From positions 1,798,001 to 1,862,000 of the forward strand of contig JAIUPT010000033.1 in NCBI GenBank assembly GCA_022315425.1: a stretch of DNA of 64,000 bases, in the 5' to 3' direction. This document shows, one piece after another, positions 35,159-46,936 of this stretch. Source of the stretch: Pseudevernia furfuracea. Lineage: Eukaryota; Ascomycota; Lecanoromycetes; Lecanorales; Parmeliaceae. The position numbers and the translations under genes were made by a program. A model generated the notes under the pieces. That model searched no databases. It worked only from the letters and a program-made list of their open reading frames with translations, and was not told the DNA's origin. Positions within the stretch are counted from its first letter, which is position 1. Each line of letters opens with the position of its first letter.

Positions 35159-36475
35159 TCATGAATTCCCACCTTCAGGAACAGCGATTAAGCTATGCTG
35201 ACCAGGTTTCCACTTCGCCGCCCCCATCAAAGCCACGGAAGAAAAAGGCGTACCCCGCCACGTCTTATTATCCGGTTCGTAGAAATCCGGCTCGAAACTA
35301 ACCGACGCATACCCTTGAATCAACCGGCGCCAGTAGCATGCTTCGGCCGCGGGCGTCAGGTATCGGTCCCGTAGCGTTCTGACGCTGTTGTCTGCAATCT
35401 TCTTGGCTTTGGCTGGATCGGCGAGCAGTTCTTGCAGCGTCTCTTCCAGGTCCGACCAATCGTCTTGGACGGAGACCCAGTTCTGTGCTGGGCCCGAATC
35501 GATCATTGCACCTGTGTAGATTTCCCGCCATGCGGGTTTGTGAGACACGAAGACCGAGTGACAATTGTGCTTGTATTTGGCTCCACCGCTCCAGGAATTT
35601 CCCTTCACATCAGCCAGGAACATCCATCGGCAGAAATCAGCCATGGGAATCACATGTTCGCTGGGACTGTTGATGCTCTCGGCCGCAACATCTGCCCAGG
35701 GTTTGTCTTCTGCGACATGTAGGAAATCAATGCGGCTCTGGTAGTTCGGAGGGAGGAAGCCCCGCCAGACGAGTCTCCGCGTCTTCTGTTCCCAAGGCAC
35801 TTCTTCTTCTACAGCCCTCATGTCGCGTCGCGATTTGGTGTAGGAGCCTATCGATGCCTCTGGCCAGTCGTACATGCCAAAATCCGGGATCAACCACAGA
35901 ATATCGGTATCCGACTCCACGGGCTTCGTATATACCCAAAGGGTATCGTTTCCCTCATGTGGAAAGTCGCCAACGTAGACTCTGAATTCGCAGTTTGGGA
36001 GTCGAGCTCGATTTGGATAGGCAAGCAGTGCACGGTCTATGGCATGCAATGTCGCCAATCCTCGCGACTGGCTTTCAGCGAGTCCGTCGTCGGATATTAT
36101 GTACAGTTCTCCGTTGTGTATCATCGCTCGGATCGAATTTTTAGCATGATCGCCTTCTACAGAGTCGAAGTCTGCTTTTGCTATGTGATTGATTTTTCTG
36201 CGTGACACCATCTCATCGATATCGCTATAGAGTTTTGGGAAGGCCACAGAGCATTGACTGTCTGGGAGCCCGTAGTCGTCGCCATCTCGTCGTACTTCGA
36301 ATTCCCAGGCGTCAGAGTTGACAACCCGGAAAGGATTCGCGGAATGTTTGTCCACGCCGACTTCGCTCTCGCTGGTTTCATGTTGTAGGTAGAAAACGAA
36401 GAGCACGAAGGTCAACAGACCCGCTAGGAGAGAGATGGTGATGTTGCGAATTTGATTTTTGGTACAGGCAAGCAT
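35159..36475 (-). CDS. CAP10-type glycosyltransferase (GT90), type II membrane protein, 438 aa
   Basis: This is a single exon. The chosen ATG at 36475 places a basic-flanked signal anchor (ITISLLAGLLTFVLFVFYL) at residues 12-30, as usual for Golgi type II enzymes. An upstream in-frame ATG at 36568 would add 31 residues. The catalytic region carries the CAP10/GT90 pattern: LVWRGFLPPNYQSRIDFLH, then MADFCRWMFLADVKGNSWSGG (the DFCRY..D..G..WSGR equivalent), then KYKHNCHSVFVSHKPAWREIY and NWVSVQDDWSDLEETLQELL, ending in an ADNSVRTLRDRYLTPAAEACYWRRLI helix. GT90 enzymes transfer xylose or related sugars to glycans; in Cryptococcus CAP10 is needed for capsule. The gene is intact and has no recognisable partner beside it. 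Confidence 0.85.
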   Translation of the reverse strand: MLACTKNQIRNITISLLAGLLTFVLFVFYLQHETSESEVGVDKHSANPFRVVNSDAWEFEVRRDGDDYGLPDSQCSVAFPKLYSDIDEMVSRRKINHIAKADFDSVEGDHAKNSIRAMIHNGELYIISDDGLAESQSRGLATLHAIDRALLAYPNRARLPNCEFRVYVGDFPHEGNDTLWVYTKPVESDTDILWLIPDFGMYDWPEASIGSYTKSRRDMRAVEEEVPWEQKTRRLVWRGFLPPNYQSRIDFLHVAEDKPWADVAAESINSPSEHVIPMADFCRWMFLADVKGNSWSGGAKYKHNCHSVFVSHKPAWREIYTGAMIDSGPAQNWVSVQDDWSDLEETLQELLADPAKAKKIADNSVRTLRDRYLTPAAEACYWRRLIQGYASVSFEPDFYEPDNKTWRGTPFSSVALMGAAKWKPGQHSLIAVPEGGNS

Positions 36476-36637
36476 GATTGCGTTGAAGAATGGGATGGCA
36501 AAGGAAATGCATCGAGTGGAAAGAAGGGGAGTGGTGGATGGGTGCTTATTTTCCAGGTACTCTGACATGGAACCCTAGGTCACCAACATTAATTTTACCT
36601 TAAGTTAATAATATACCGTATATATATGAGACCCCTC

Positions 36638-36712
36638 AATGCTCGTGTTGGATATCCACATTCGCAAGGCTTAATCTTAATCGCGAGTCGTGACAAGTAG
36701 AGTTTTAAATAC
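36638..36712 (+). repeat. Imperfect dispersed repeat, copy 1
   Basis: It shares AATGCTCGTGTTGGATAT and the following AGGCTTAA..GCGAGTC pattern with 37003-37071. Both copies are followed by a GAAGAATT-containing segment. They are probably pieces of one decayed element. Confidence 0.6.
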
Positions 36713-37002
36713 GGTAAGTACGGTAGACTCTCTACCACCCCATACCGGTAGAAGAATTCAGGATCCTGCTTCACGTGATCCAGATCATTTGACACTTTCT
36801 CACGACTTACGAGTCACAATGTGGATTTGGGCCAACTGGTTCTTGGTAGAAGGCTCATGAACGCGTTGTTTTGGTGGTTACGGGGCTGTAGGGCTGAGCC
36901 CCTGAATATTAAACCCTGTCAATGCGTGAGATAGTCATTTCAATCATAGCCAAGAAAAGATGAGGATACGGGATCTATGTTAAAAATGCTGTAACAACCC
37001 TG

Positions 37003-37071
37003 AATGCTCGTGTTGGATATTCACACTAGCAAGGCTTAACAGCGAGTCTTGGCAAGCAGGGTTTTCATACC
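37003..37071 (+). repeat. Imperfect dispersed repeat, copy 2
   Basis: This is the second copy of the 36638 repeat, about 80 percent alike by eye, in direct orientation 365 bp away. Confidence 0.6.
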
Positions 37072-37171
37072 ACTCCATCGAAGAATTATTACATAAGCCT
37101 ACTCCGTACATCCTCCATCAATTCGAACAAAAGTCAAAGCGAATAAGCCGGAAGCGCAGATTACACAATAT

Positions 37172-37220
37172 GTAAACAAAGTAAAACAAAGTAAAACAAA
37201 GTAAAACAAAGTAAACAAAC
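37172..37220 (+). repeat. GTAAAACAAA tandem decamer
   Basis: Three perfect GTAAAACAAA units are flanked on each side by a GTAAACAAA variant. Confidence 0.75.
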
Positions 37221-37736
37221 ATGCACCGTACACTCAAAGCCTAAAGGAGGGTGGCGAAGTCTGTGGGCCGGCGATCAAGTAGCTTGTTAGCTAAGAGGAG
37301 CCTAACGGGACGGACCTCGTTATACAGTATACAGTAGTAGCACAAGGATCTCTTAGGAATCTCATTCATTATTATGATATGTATTCAACGTCATACGCTT
37401 AAGAAATGAAGAACTCCGGCTTCACCTTAAGATGTAACTTCACATCTTATTTTCCGTGAGAGAGAAACGGCTTGGACTTTGACAGCTTACTCAAGCAGGG
37501 TCTGCGCTTGAAAAAGTTAAGCGCTATCGGGTTGAAGCGTAATACGAAATCTGCTACCGATTTGACTTCATTATTTACTCTTTTACAGCGCTTTAAATAG
37601 CCTAGCCTCAGCCCGAGGGCTCTGATTAACTAGCCCGCCTCAGCCCCGACTTGTCGAGCGGGCTCATTATACTTAGACTTACCTAGCTACGCTGCGCAAC
37701 GGGGTGCCAAGACTCGATTGGGTTGCGAGTTGGGGC

Positions 37737-37808
37737 GGCGCTGGGGGCGGGGTTTCGGGGCGGGTTTCCGAAGTTCCCGGAAAACCCACCCCACCCCGCC
37801 CCAGCGCC
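37737..37808. repeat. GC-rich imperfect inverted repeat
   Basis: GGCGCTGGGGGCGGGG at the left pairs with CCCCGCCCCAGCGCC at the right across a small centre (about 37772-37775), with arms near 33-35 nt. It stands out within AT-rich, transposon-scarred DNA and could fold as a strong hairpin. Confidence 0.6.
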
Positions 37809-38683
37809 GGTTTTTATTCGGGGTTACCCCGCCAATGGGCGCCCACAGGTGCAAAGTTGCTTATCGTGGAACTCTTGCTCCTCGTGAGCGACCTCCCGAC
37901 GACCATGTTCCTTGCGGTGCTAAGAGTCGCGCACACGTTGTCACGTATAAACTGATTATTACATATTCTGTGCCTTAGACACTTCGCTTGCTATAAAAGA
38001 ATAGCTCAACGATCCATCTATTATCCATCGCCCTCTCAGCGAAGTCTTTATATAGCCTAACCATAGTACTCCCTCATTCCGTCTCGAGTCGCGACATCAT
38101 AAGTAAGCTCCAGCGATGAGCTGGAATTCCCGCATTTCTATTAATCATATCGCGCGACTGGTCGAGATCATCGAAGCTTGCGGCAACAACCCGCCAAGAC
38201 AGATTCTGGCATTTTCGACGACGACAACGACGACCAAAGCCCCTGAAAGTCCAGCAGCCGCTCGTGCCCTTCAGATGCTCAACTCCCAACCGAGGCCTGA
38301 AGCGCCAACATTCGTCAAGAGCATTTCATCGAATTCTAGATATACAGCTACTACGTCTATTCTCGATGCTTCTCTTTTCTTTACTTTAATAAGATCATAT
38401 CATTATCAAATCTTTGATGTCAAGAGTAAAATATAACTTGTCTGAAATGATATCGCGTGAATTCGAGCGATGAATCTAATAAATCGTTCGCTTTCTTTAA
38501 TAATCTTTATAATAATTATAACAGACTTTATTTTCTTTCAAGAGCATTGACGATATAAGATATTAATTATCTTATCAACTTATAACCCCATCAAGAATCT
38601 ATAATAAAAGAGATGAAAGATTTTATGCTTAAGGGCAATCAATAAAGAACTCCTTGATAAAGAGAAAGCTCGAGCAAATCGCG

Positions 38684-38951
38684 TTTTAGCAGCGGGACCA
38701 AGAGGACAGCTGTCGCATGAGCCCGGGGGTTGCCGAGCGTAACCGAATCGCTTGGCATACGCATGCCAAGCGGATCCTTGGCGTGAGAAGCTTAAGAGGG
38801 CCATGTCTCGAAGTTTCCCATTTTCCTTCCTTAAGAATTAGTCTTACTATTAGATATACTATACGCAATATATATATCTTCGCTAAGTTCACATTGCTAC
38901 ACAACCCTAGCCTGTCTTATATATATCTATATTATATAAGTCAGTCTAACA
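38684..38951 (+). repeat. Gypsy 5' LTR
   Basis: 268 bp, closely similar to 46025-46292. The terminal TG has become TT. It contains TATATATATC and TATTATATAAG promoter-like stretches. Confidence 0.9.
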
Positions 38952-38996
38952 ATTCTAATTCTTCTTCCCATCGAGAGGTAGTGATCCGGACTTAGT

Positions 38997-40230
38997 ATGA
39001 TAACAATCACTCGCTCGCAATCGCAACGTACCGGAAACGGAGCAGGTTTATTCAACTCGCATATCATGTCTGGAGAACAGTCACAGACAGTGAATCTAAA
39101 CGAACCAGATCATATCTCTGACGTGGAATTCGAGGGTCAAAGACAGTCGACATCTGCTTCGGGAGACGATGTTGTCGGCCTAACTTTGGACGAGCGGTTG
39201 GCTCAGACAACTCAACGCCGAGACCAGCTACTAAAAAGACGACAACTGAATGACATCAACGAAGAGATCAATGCCCTTCAACGAGAAAAATCGTCAGGTG
39301 AACGGGATCAAGGCGATATCGAATCGAACACGTCGAATGTTCGTCGTGACTCTTCTAATGCTCGAGCAGGGTCAAAACGTCATTTAGATATTGAATTGAC
39401 ACATGTCACAAAACGACGAAGTGTTAAATCAAAGAACCTTGACGATTATCATAACAAATCGAGACGAGAGTATCGTGACTAAATACGAGACGTCGAAGTT
39501 ACATTTATGAATGCCTCAGCGTATTTTCTGAACGATCACGATAAAATTGTTTGATGTATGCAATTCCTAGCGAGAGACCTCAAGGAATAGTGATATAACG
39601 AACGAGAAAAGAATTCGATCAAGATAGAAAGCTAAGATCACTTCGTCTCTTTTCTACTTAACAAAATATAGAATTCAATCAATCGACAGCTGAAGATAAA
39701 CATGACCTATACGAATGCGCGACAAAGATTATCTCAATCAGTAACTCAATTTGAGATCTATCTTTTCAGCCTTGAGACACAGTTGTCGTCGTCGAACGAA
39801 ATTCAACGAGTTGCGACATTGATAACGAGACTTCTTTCGAAACTTCAAGACGATATCACTCGTACGAGATAAATAGCCTCGACGCGAGAAGATCTTATCG
39901 CTCAGATTATTCGTCTGAAGAATACGAATAAGAGAGTCAACGCACGCTCATCATATAATAGACGAGGCACAAACGATATCGACTCGAATACGAATCAAAA
40001 ACGAAACAAAGAAAATGAGAAAGAGAACAAGCTCAATAACAATAAACGAGCGACGTAATCTCGTAAGAATAAGGAAGCGAATGCTTCGCGTCGCTTAAAC
40101 GGAGGTGAACCTCGAGACAAAACGTCGAAAAGCAAGAAACATCTGAAGATAGTCGAATACTACAACTGCCATAAGAAGGGACATTACGCAAACGAATATC
40201 GACAACCCAAGGCAGACGACGTCAATCGCG
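38997..40230 (+). pseudogene. Gypsy gag, decayed
   Basis: An open part (38997-39482, 161 codons) encodes a hydrophilic protein with a coiled-coil-like stretch (QRRDQLLKRRQLNDINEEIN). It ends at a TAA, after which the same theme continues (EYRD then IRDVEVTFMNASAYFLND) with further stops. Near 40150-40200 a nucleocapsid zinc knuckle is recognisable as YYNCHKKGHYANEY, but two of its three Cys have become Tyr, as expected from TGC/TGT to TAC/TAT. The knuckle would not bind zinc. Confidence 0.7.
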
Positions 40231-40771
40231 TGTCTATCGATGACGTTAAAAACATTGATGCTTATGCTGTCGAGTTATCTTCGTCGAGAAAAGAAAGACT
40301 CTCGTCGAAGACTTCTTAACGGCGAGGGCAAAACAAGAAGTCATCTCGACACTTAGTATAATTTTCTTAGAGAAAGTGATTATAGAAGATCGAGAAGCAA
40401 CTCTAATGTCGACTTCGACACAATTTGACAACGGGATCGAAGTTAATGTGATTGATCAGCGCTTTGCTCTCGAACATAATCTCGAATCAGTCGAAGCGTC
40501 GTTGTCAAGTGTCAAATGAATAAATAACAACACGATCTTTTGTTATGTCGTCTATCTTATACACTATGAGTTATAAAATAGTTGAAGTCATATAAAGCGA
40601 TGTTCGCACATCTTTTATATCATCGCAAAAGAAGATAATTCACTCTTTGTATTAAGACTGTTAATATTAATAGATAAAGATATCGTGATTGACATTGTTA
40701 AAAGAATCTGACGCTTTGATGTCGATGCGTATACGTATAAGATACTCTTATCTCAAGATTTTGCTAACGCA

Positions 40772-43700
40772 TTGAAGGGAGAAAAGTCAGTATATGCTTT
40801 AGTGATCACAGGTATTTTTGATGCGTCAGCAAGGGAACACCACATTGGCGAAGTCTTAGCGAACATATTACAATCGCAGGTCGCAGACGCTACCTCAAAA
40901 TTGTCAGAGAAGTTGCGTGAATACGAAGACGTATTTTCAATCGAAGAAGTCGATCGACTCTCGTCGCACGAAGAACGTGATCATGTCATCGAGACTATAG
41001 CGAAATCATTATTTGATTCACTGTACAATCTATCTAACACTGAGTTAGCGACACTAAGAACATATCTAGACGATGTCTTAGCGAAAGACTGGATTCAGTA
41101 TTCAACGAGCTCAGTAGAGTCCTCTATTCTTTTCGTATCAAAAAAGAATAACGACTTACGACTATATGTCGACTATCGAGAATTGAATAAAGTTACGATA
41201 AAAAATCGTTATTCTTTGTCTTTGATTAGTGAGACTCTAAATCGTTTAAATGAAGTCAAGAGATTCACAAAATTGAATCTTAAGGATACGTATTATCGTA
41301 TTCGAATTCGTAAGGGCGATGAGTGAAAGACTGCGTTTCGTACGCGTTATGATCACTTTGAGTACTTGATAATGTCATTTGATCTAATCAACGCCCTTGC
41401 GACCTTTCAGACTTATATTAACAAGTCGTTGACGAGTCTAATTGACAATTTTTGCGTTGTTTATCTTGACGACATTCTAATTTATTCGAGTTCGCAAGAA
41501 GAACATTTAGATTATATCAAGCAAGTGCTTAAGAGACTAAGACGTTTTAGTCTATATGTAAGTTTGAAGAAATGTGAGTTCTTTATCATAGAAGTCGAAT
41601 TTCTAGACTTTATAATGTTCATCGATGACGTCGCAATGAACAAACGCAGAGTGAAAGCAATTTAGAAGTGGTCGAGATCTAAGTTCTTTTATAAGGTGCA
41701 GATCTTTTTGAGCTTTGTGAATTTCTATCGGAGATTTATTCATCATTACTTTTAAATTGTCGAATCATTCACAAACTTGCTCAAGAAGAGTATCAAGGAA
41801 ATCAAGATAGGATCTTTTGATTGACCTGTTGAGGCGAAGAAGACATTTCGACGGCTTCGCGAAGTCTTTACGAAAGCGCCTCTTCTATGTCACTTTGATT
41901 TAGAACTTCTCATTAGAGTGAAAACGAATGCTTTAGATTTCGACTTAACAGATATTTTGACTTAGTTATAAAATAATAATAAGCAATAACACTTAGTTAC
42001 ATTTTATTCTCGAAAAATGATTTCTATAGAGCGAAACTATGAGATTCATAATCAGAAGCTACTCGTTATCGTAACGACCTTCAAATAGTGACGTTATTAT
42101 TTGAAAGAAAGTTTTCATCCTATGAAAGTACTTACGAATTATAATAATCTAAAGTACTTCATAAGAATAACGAGTTTGAATAAGCGACAAGTCAGGTGGG
42201 CAATGAAGTTATTAATGTTTGATTTTTTCATTACACACAGGTTAGGAAAGACAAATTCAGTCGATACGTCGTCAAGGCGATCTGATTATAAGGGTGAAAA
42301 CGAGTCGCTAAATCGACTGTTATTAACGTTATAACAGAAATTGACAGCGATAGAAGATCTAATAAGTCTCATATTTGCTGTTATTCGAATAGCGTATGAG
42401 CAAGATAAGAGTTATGAGTATACGAAGCGCAGCTCAAACGTTGAGCCCCTCTTTGCGATATATAGTCTAGACGTGAATGCATAATATAATCTAGTGACTA
42501 ATAATAGAGAAGAAGTAACTGCTCAGAAGATAACACTTATAAATTTGATGACAGCTGCAATTTAAGAGACTCATCTTGATGTTATATATTCTTCGAGACT
42601 TAGAGAATCTTTAACTGCGAGAGCAGAGAGTTCAAGCGAGATACTTATTTAGAGTACACGTAACGTAGCTATCGCGCAGCTTAACTCTATTGCTGAGACT
42701 ATTGATTACAAATAGCTCGTCTCACGCTTAGTAGCTCACATTGCGATAATAAGCGAAACGATATATGATCTTAGTAACAAGTTCATCTTCGAGCTTATTA
42801 AAGCACTTTAGCTGAAAGACTCTTATGTTCAATAGCGAAGAGAAGACGAAGCGTAGAACAAGCGGAAGAGTGACGTCGAAGCTTGAATATGAAATAGTTA
42901 GAGACTGTTAAGATATAAGAACATGTTATACGTTTCCGAAGAGGCTTTCGTTCGCGAAGAGCTATTAAGACGTCATTATAATAATTTCTTGACGAGACAT
43001 TTCGATGTCGACAAGACACTGAAACTGATGACTAGAAAATACTATTGAAATAGTATTAAGGCAGACGTGAAATCATATGTGAATACATGTGATGTCTGTC
43101 AGAGAGTGAAGGTGAAGCGGCATCGTTCACATGGCGAGCTGAGTGCGCTTTTTCAATCAAGTCGTTCTTGAAAGAAAATCACGATGGATTTCATCACGAA
43201 TCTTTCTTCAAGTCGACGCAGAGACTGCGTTTACGATGCGATTCTTATAATCGTCGATAGATATATCAAAATAATGAGATATCTATCAATCACAAAGAAA
43301 ATCAATATCTTCGATCTCGAATAGCTGCTTATAAAAGAAATCTTTCTTCGATTTGATTCATTAAAAGATATAGTTACTAATCGTGATTCTGTGTTTACGA
43401 GTGCGTTTTGATCGCAAGTCTGTTATCAAATGAAGATAAAACGTAGACTAAGCACTATCTTTTATTCTTAAACTAATGATCAAATCGAACGACAAAATCA
43501 AATCTTGAAACACTATCTTCGAGTTTTTTGTAACGAGCAACAAAACGACTAAGCGAACCTCTTATTTATAGTCGAGTATGTCTATTAACAAAGTTAACAT
43601 AAGACGTTGAATTGCAGTTTATTCTATGCAATATATGACTACAATCTCGACTTTGAATTGAGAATCGAGAACGATTCTTCTCAAGGGGAGATGTTAGTAG

Positions 43701-44240
43701 CGAAAGAACGTGTGAAAGAAATTCATGCGTTACGAGAAGAGCTTGCGAAACGTTGACAAAAAGTATTCGAATCGTAAGCGAAAACGTATAACAAAAAGCA
43801 TCAAGCATAATTCTTTCAGAAAGAAGACTTGATAATGTTGTTAATCAAGAATCTCAAACAAAAACGATCAAACAAGAAGCTTTCGAATAAGGCAATTGAT
43901 TTATTCATTATTCGAAATGTCGTAGATAAGTAAGCTTATCGATTAGCGCTTTCGTTAATCTATCGCATATATAACGTTTTTTATGTGTCACTGTTAGAAC
44001 TCTATCGTCGTAGAGATAATAGTACGATGTTAGTATATATAGTAGCGGAATTGATAGATGATAAAGAAGAATAAGAGATCGAAAAGATCTTGAACAAGCG
44101 AAAGCGCAAGGGTGAGATGAAATATCTTATTCGTTGAACTGAGTATTTTTATAAGTATAATTAATAAGTATTAGAGAAAGATATGAAACACTCGCAGAAG
44201 CTACGAGACGCTTTCGAAAAGTCAAAGAAGCGAAGACGAA
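40772..44240 (+). pseudogene. Gypsy pol: RT, RNase H, integrase, chromodomain, with many stops
   Basis: The reverse transcriptase is clear (DYRELNKVTIKNRYSLSLI, then VVYLDDILIYSSSQEEHL with the YLDD active site). RNase H motifs follow (FYSRKM..ERNYEIHNQKLL). The integrase has its HHCC zinc finger (RRHYNNF..RHF..YVNTCDVCQRVK) and the D, D and E catalytic regions. The end has a chromodomain (MKYLIR-stop-TEYFYKYN) at 44117-44160, where the stop (44135) replaces the expected Trp. All lie in one frame. Stops at Trp positions are mostly TGA, and those at Gln positions are TAG or TAA. The element cannot make the enzymes itself. Confidence 0.85.
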
Positions 44241-46024
44241 GAGCACGATAGATGAATAAAAGATAATATCTCGAAGGGTAATAATTTTAAAAATTGCCCG
44301 AAGGTATCGCAACAAAAAAAGGTGTTCAAAGATCAAAGAGAATCGAAAAAACACAACTCACAAGCAGCGCAGAGTATATCTATTATATCTAACTCGAAGG
44401 TCAGACGCATCAAAGGTGTCGACGCAAGGTCAGATTACTTCGTCTCTTGTATTATATCGTCTTCGTTCACTTAATTGCTCTCGTTATTATTCTTATTCTC
44501 GTTCTTCTTCTTCTTCTCGTCCGCATTAATCCTCTAAATAATAATATTCACATTCAATTTCTTCAACTCTTTAGCCCTAGTCGCGGCGGAACTAAAGAAA
44601 GAGACGACGGGAGACGTCGGGAAAGCGAAGGCCTCGTCGAGGGAAGGCGATTCAAAGGCGTCGACCTCGTCGATTAGAGCCTCGTTTTCTCAGTCATTAT
44701 CATTATCAACTTCGTAATTGCGATTACTGCGATTACTATTACTGCTGCTGCTGCTGTTAGGGTCGTCGTTAACGTCGTTCTCCGTCGGCGAAAAAGAATC
44801 GTCAGACCTCGAAGGCGTCTTTGAGTTCATGGGGGATAGACTCGTCTAGCGAATCGTTAGCGCAGCTGTCACGTGCTCGAAACGCCTGTTGAACGTGGGG
44901 AAAATATATTCTCAATCGAAGAACATCGTAGATGCCCTTCAGGGCCGTATCAATTCGCCGAAGCGACTTGACTTGATTCAGTTGAATCGTTAATGCATTC
45001 GACTTTTTCTTCTCTTCGAGACGATTCTGAACTCGCTCGTGACGAGATAACTTAGCGTCAAAAGATTTCACGCAGACAGTCAAAAACGGTCTGCTGACAT
45101 ATTGCGAATGCTTATGCACTCACTCGCGACGGATGATTCGCTCACGATAGACGCGACGTCGTAATAGATTGTTCGTTAGATATCTAATCTCTCACGCAGA
45201 GAGGATCTTGAATTGAGATCAATAGACGCTTTAGCTATGTTTGAATTATAAACTATATATGTTTACGTACGAACTTATAATCGACCCGCAGATCGGCGCA
45301 GTGAGTGCACTTTCGTAACATCTCTTTTATCTTCGCGAAGATAGCATTATAGCTGCTTAAGATATGCTAATTCGTCGTTCAAAGACAACGACAATAGGAC
45401 TTTTTAATTAACGTCTTTACTCGTACGAAGAATCGATTAACAATGCTATAAGAATAGAGCTATAAACGTGTCAGAAACGCACGCGAAATTACGATTAATT
45501 TAACTTATCGCAGGACGAAAGAGAACATAGATCGAGGGATTAATCGTCGAAAAGATCTGAGCTGTTATAATCAAATAGGTGATACGATAATGTTTAGTGT
45601 ATGCGTAAGAAGTGTATTGTCTACGTTTGATAGCTGTGAATCAGGATAGAGAGAAGTGTGTTTTATGAGAAACAAAAAGTTTGAAAAAACAAACTTATAC
45701 ACAACTCACGGCTAGCGCATAGCAATTATTCACGTCGCGCACTTATGACGACGACGACGCGATCACGCGACTCACGACTCAAACAATAAGGGACATCAAC
45801 GTCGACAAACTTCACGTCGTCTACGATTATACGAACATTTTTATTCTTATGCGCAAGGCGTAGGGGTATCACAATCTACGCATTTCAAATTGAGATTTGC
45901 AATGTCAGCGCGAAGCTGACCTGGGAGAACTCTTTCCCTTGTGTCCCCTCTGGGGTTTGAAGGGTTTTAATGAGCCTGTTCAGAGCAATGAATTCGAGGA
46001 CGAATCCTTGAAGGGAGGAGGCCA
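44241..46024 (+). other. Long 3' tail of the gypsy element
   Basis: About 1.8 kb lies between the chromodomain and the 3' LTR. This is longer than the short 3' untranslated stretch usual for chromoviruses. It has TTC/CTG-type simple repeats (44480-44520, 44740-44755) and a 105-codon minus-strand ORF (44802-45119). It is otherwise AT-rich and stop-laden. Confidence 0.5.
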
Positions 46025-46292
46025 TGTTAGCAGCGGGATCAAGAGGACAGCTGTCGTATGAGCTCGAGGATTGTCGAGCGTAATCGAATCGCTTGGTATA
46101 CGCATGTCAAGCGGATCCTTGGCGTGAGAAGCTTAAGAGGGCCATGCCTCGAAGTTTCCCATTTTCCTTCCTTAAGAATTAGTCTTACTATTAGATATAC
46201 TATACGCAATATATATATCTTCGCTAAGTTCACATTGCTACACAACCCTAGCCTGTCTTATATATATCTATATTATATAAGCCAGTCTAACA
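46025..46292 (+). repeat. Gypsy 3' LTR
   Basis: 268 bp, TGTTAG..CTAACA, preceded by the purine-rich GAAGGGAGGAGG tract and followed by the ATCGCG duplication. Confidence 0.9.
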
Positions 46293-46936
46293 ATCGCGAT
46301 TCAGCAGCACTAGAGAGCTCTATAAAATAGGTCTCAATCTATATTCGAGACGAGGTCAACACGAAGAGTTGAAGTGAAATCTGAAACAGCTGCTCGAGGA
46401 GATGCAGGAACCGAAGGCCTTTAACGAAGTCTTTTGAAAGACTTGCGAGAAAGCGCGCTCTTGAAAACTAACAATTTTCATAACGAAATCGATTAGGAAA
46501 TCAAGATTAATAAAATAGATAGAAACAGTAAAGCTGTGACTAGACTCATCAATACTTCTGGAGAAGCTCGGAACATCAAGCAAAACATTTTCGGACACTT
46601 TCTGCTGGAAGGGGGGGAGCTTTGCGGGCGCTGGAATTATCCATGGTCTGGACCTTGCGATTCCACGCTCAAAGAATGGATAGCAGCGACTCTGGTCTCA
46701 CTATTTGATTATGCTGCTGTTGGAGTTTTTCGAATTCTTCGACCCGCCATCGACTCGTGGGGGATATCTTACTTAGATACCAGTGTGACCATAATGTTTC
46801 CATCAAGAAAACTAGAAACCATATTGTATCCCCCGCGCTTTTAATGTTTGATGCTGCGATCTATGAGCCATCAAGGTCCCCCCTTGTCTCACTCGACAAG
46901 CTCTCTACACAAGTTGAAAGCGTGATCTGTTTTCTT
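46293..46936. other. Right flank of the gypsy insertion
   Basis: It continues the AT-rich sequence left of 38684. Around 46330-46600 short coding-like stretches with stops suggest an older transposon remnant. The last part is the 3' flank of the methyltransferase gene. Confidence 0.35.

Larger units (their letters stand above)
36569..38683. other. Transposon-scarred AT-rich spacer
   Basis: Apart from the repeats listed separately there is no supported gene. A segment at about 37940-38100 with TATAAAAGAA and TTTATATAGCC motifs resembles a decayed LTR promoter. The last 45 bp continue, after removal of the gypsy element, into the sequence right of 46298, so the element landed in older AT-rich, possibly transposon-derived DNA. 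Confidence 0.35.
38684..46292 (+). mobile_element. Full-length Ty3/gypsy chromovirus LTR retrotransposon (inactive)
   Basis: Two 268-bp LTRs (38684-38951 and 46025-46292) end in TGTTAG..CTAACA and flank gag, pol and a long tail. ATCGCG is repeated immediately outside both LTRs (38678-38683 and 46293-46298), which marks a real insertion with intact ends. A purine tract GAAGGGAGGAGG sits just before the 3' LTR. Pol keeps one frame from 40772 to beyond 44180, interrupted only by stop codons, so it was inactivated by point mutations and not by indels. The LTRs differ by 11 transitions and one change at the first LTR bases. The order RT, RNase H, integrase, chromodomain defines it as a chromovirus. 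Confidence 0.9.

Noticed and set aside
44802..45119. Antisense ORF as an established host gene
   Set aside because: It lies inside a retrotransposon, has no recognisable domain, and could be a by-product of strand-biased mutation. It is kept only as an observation.
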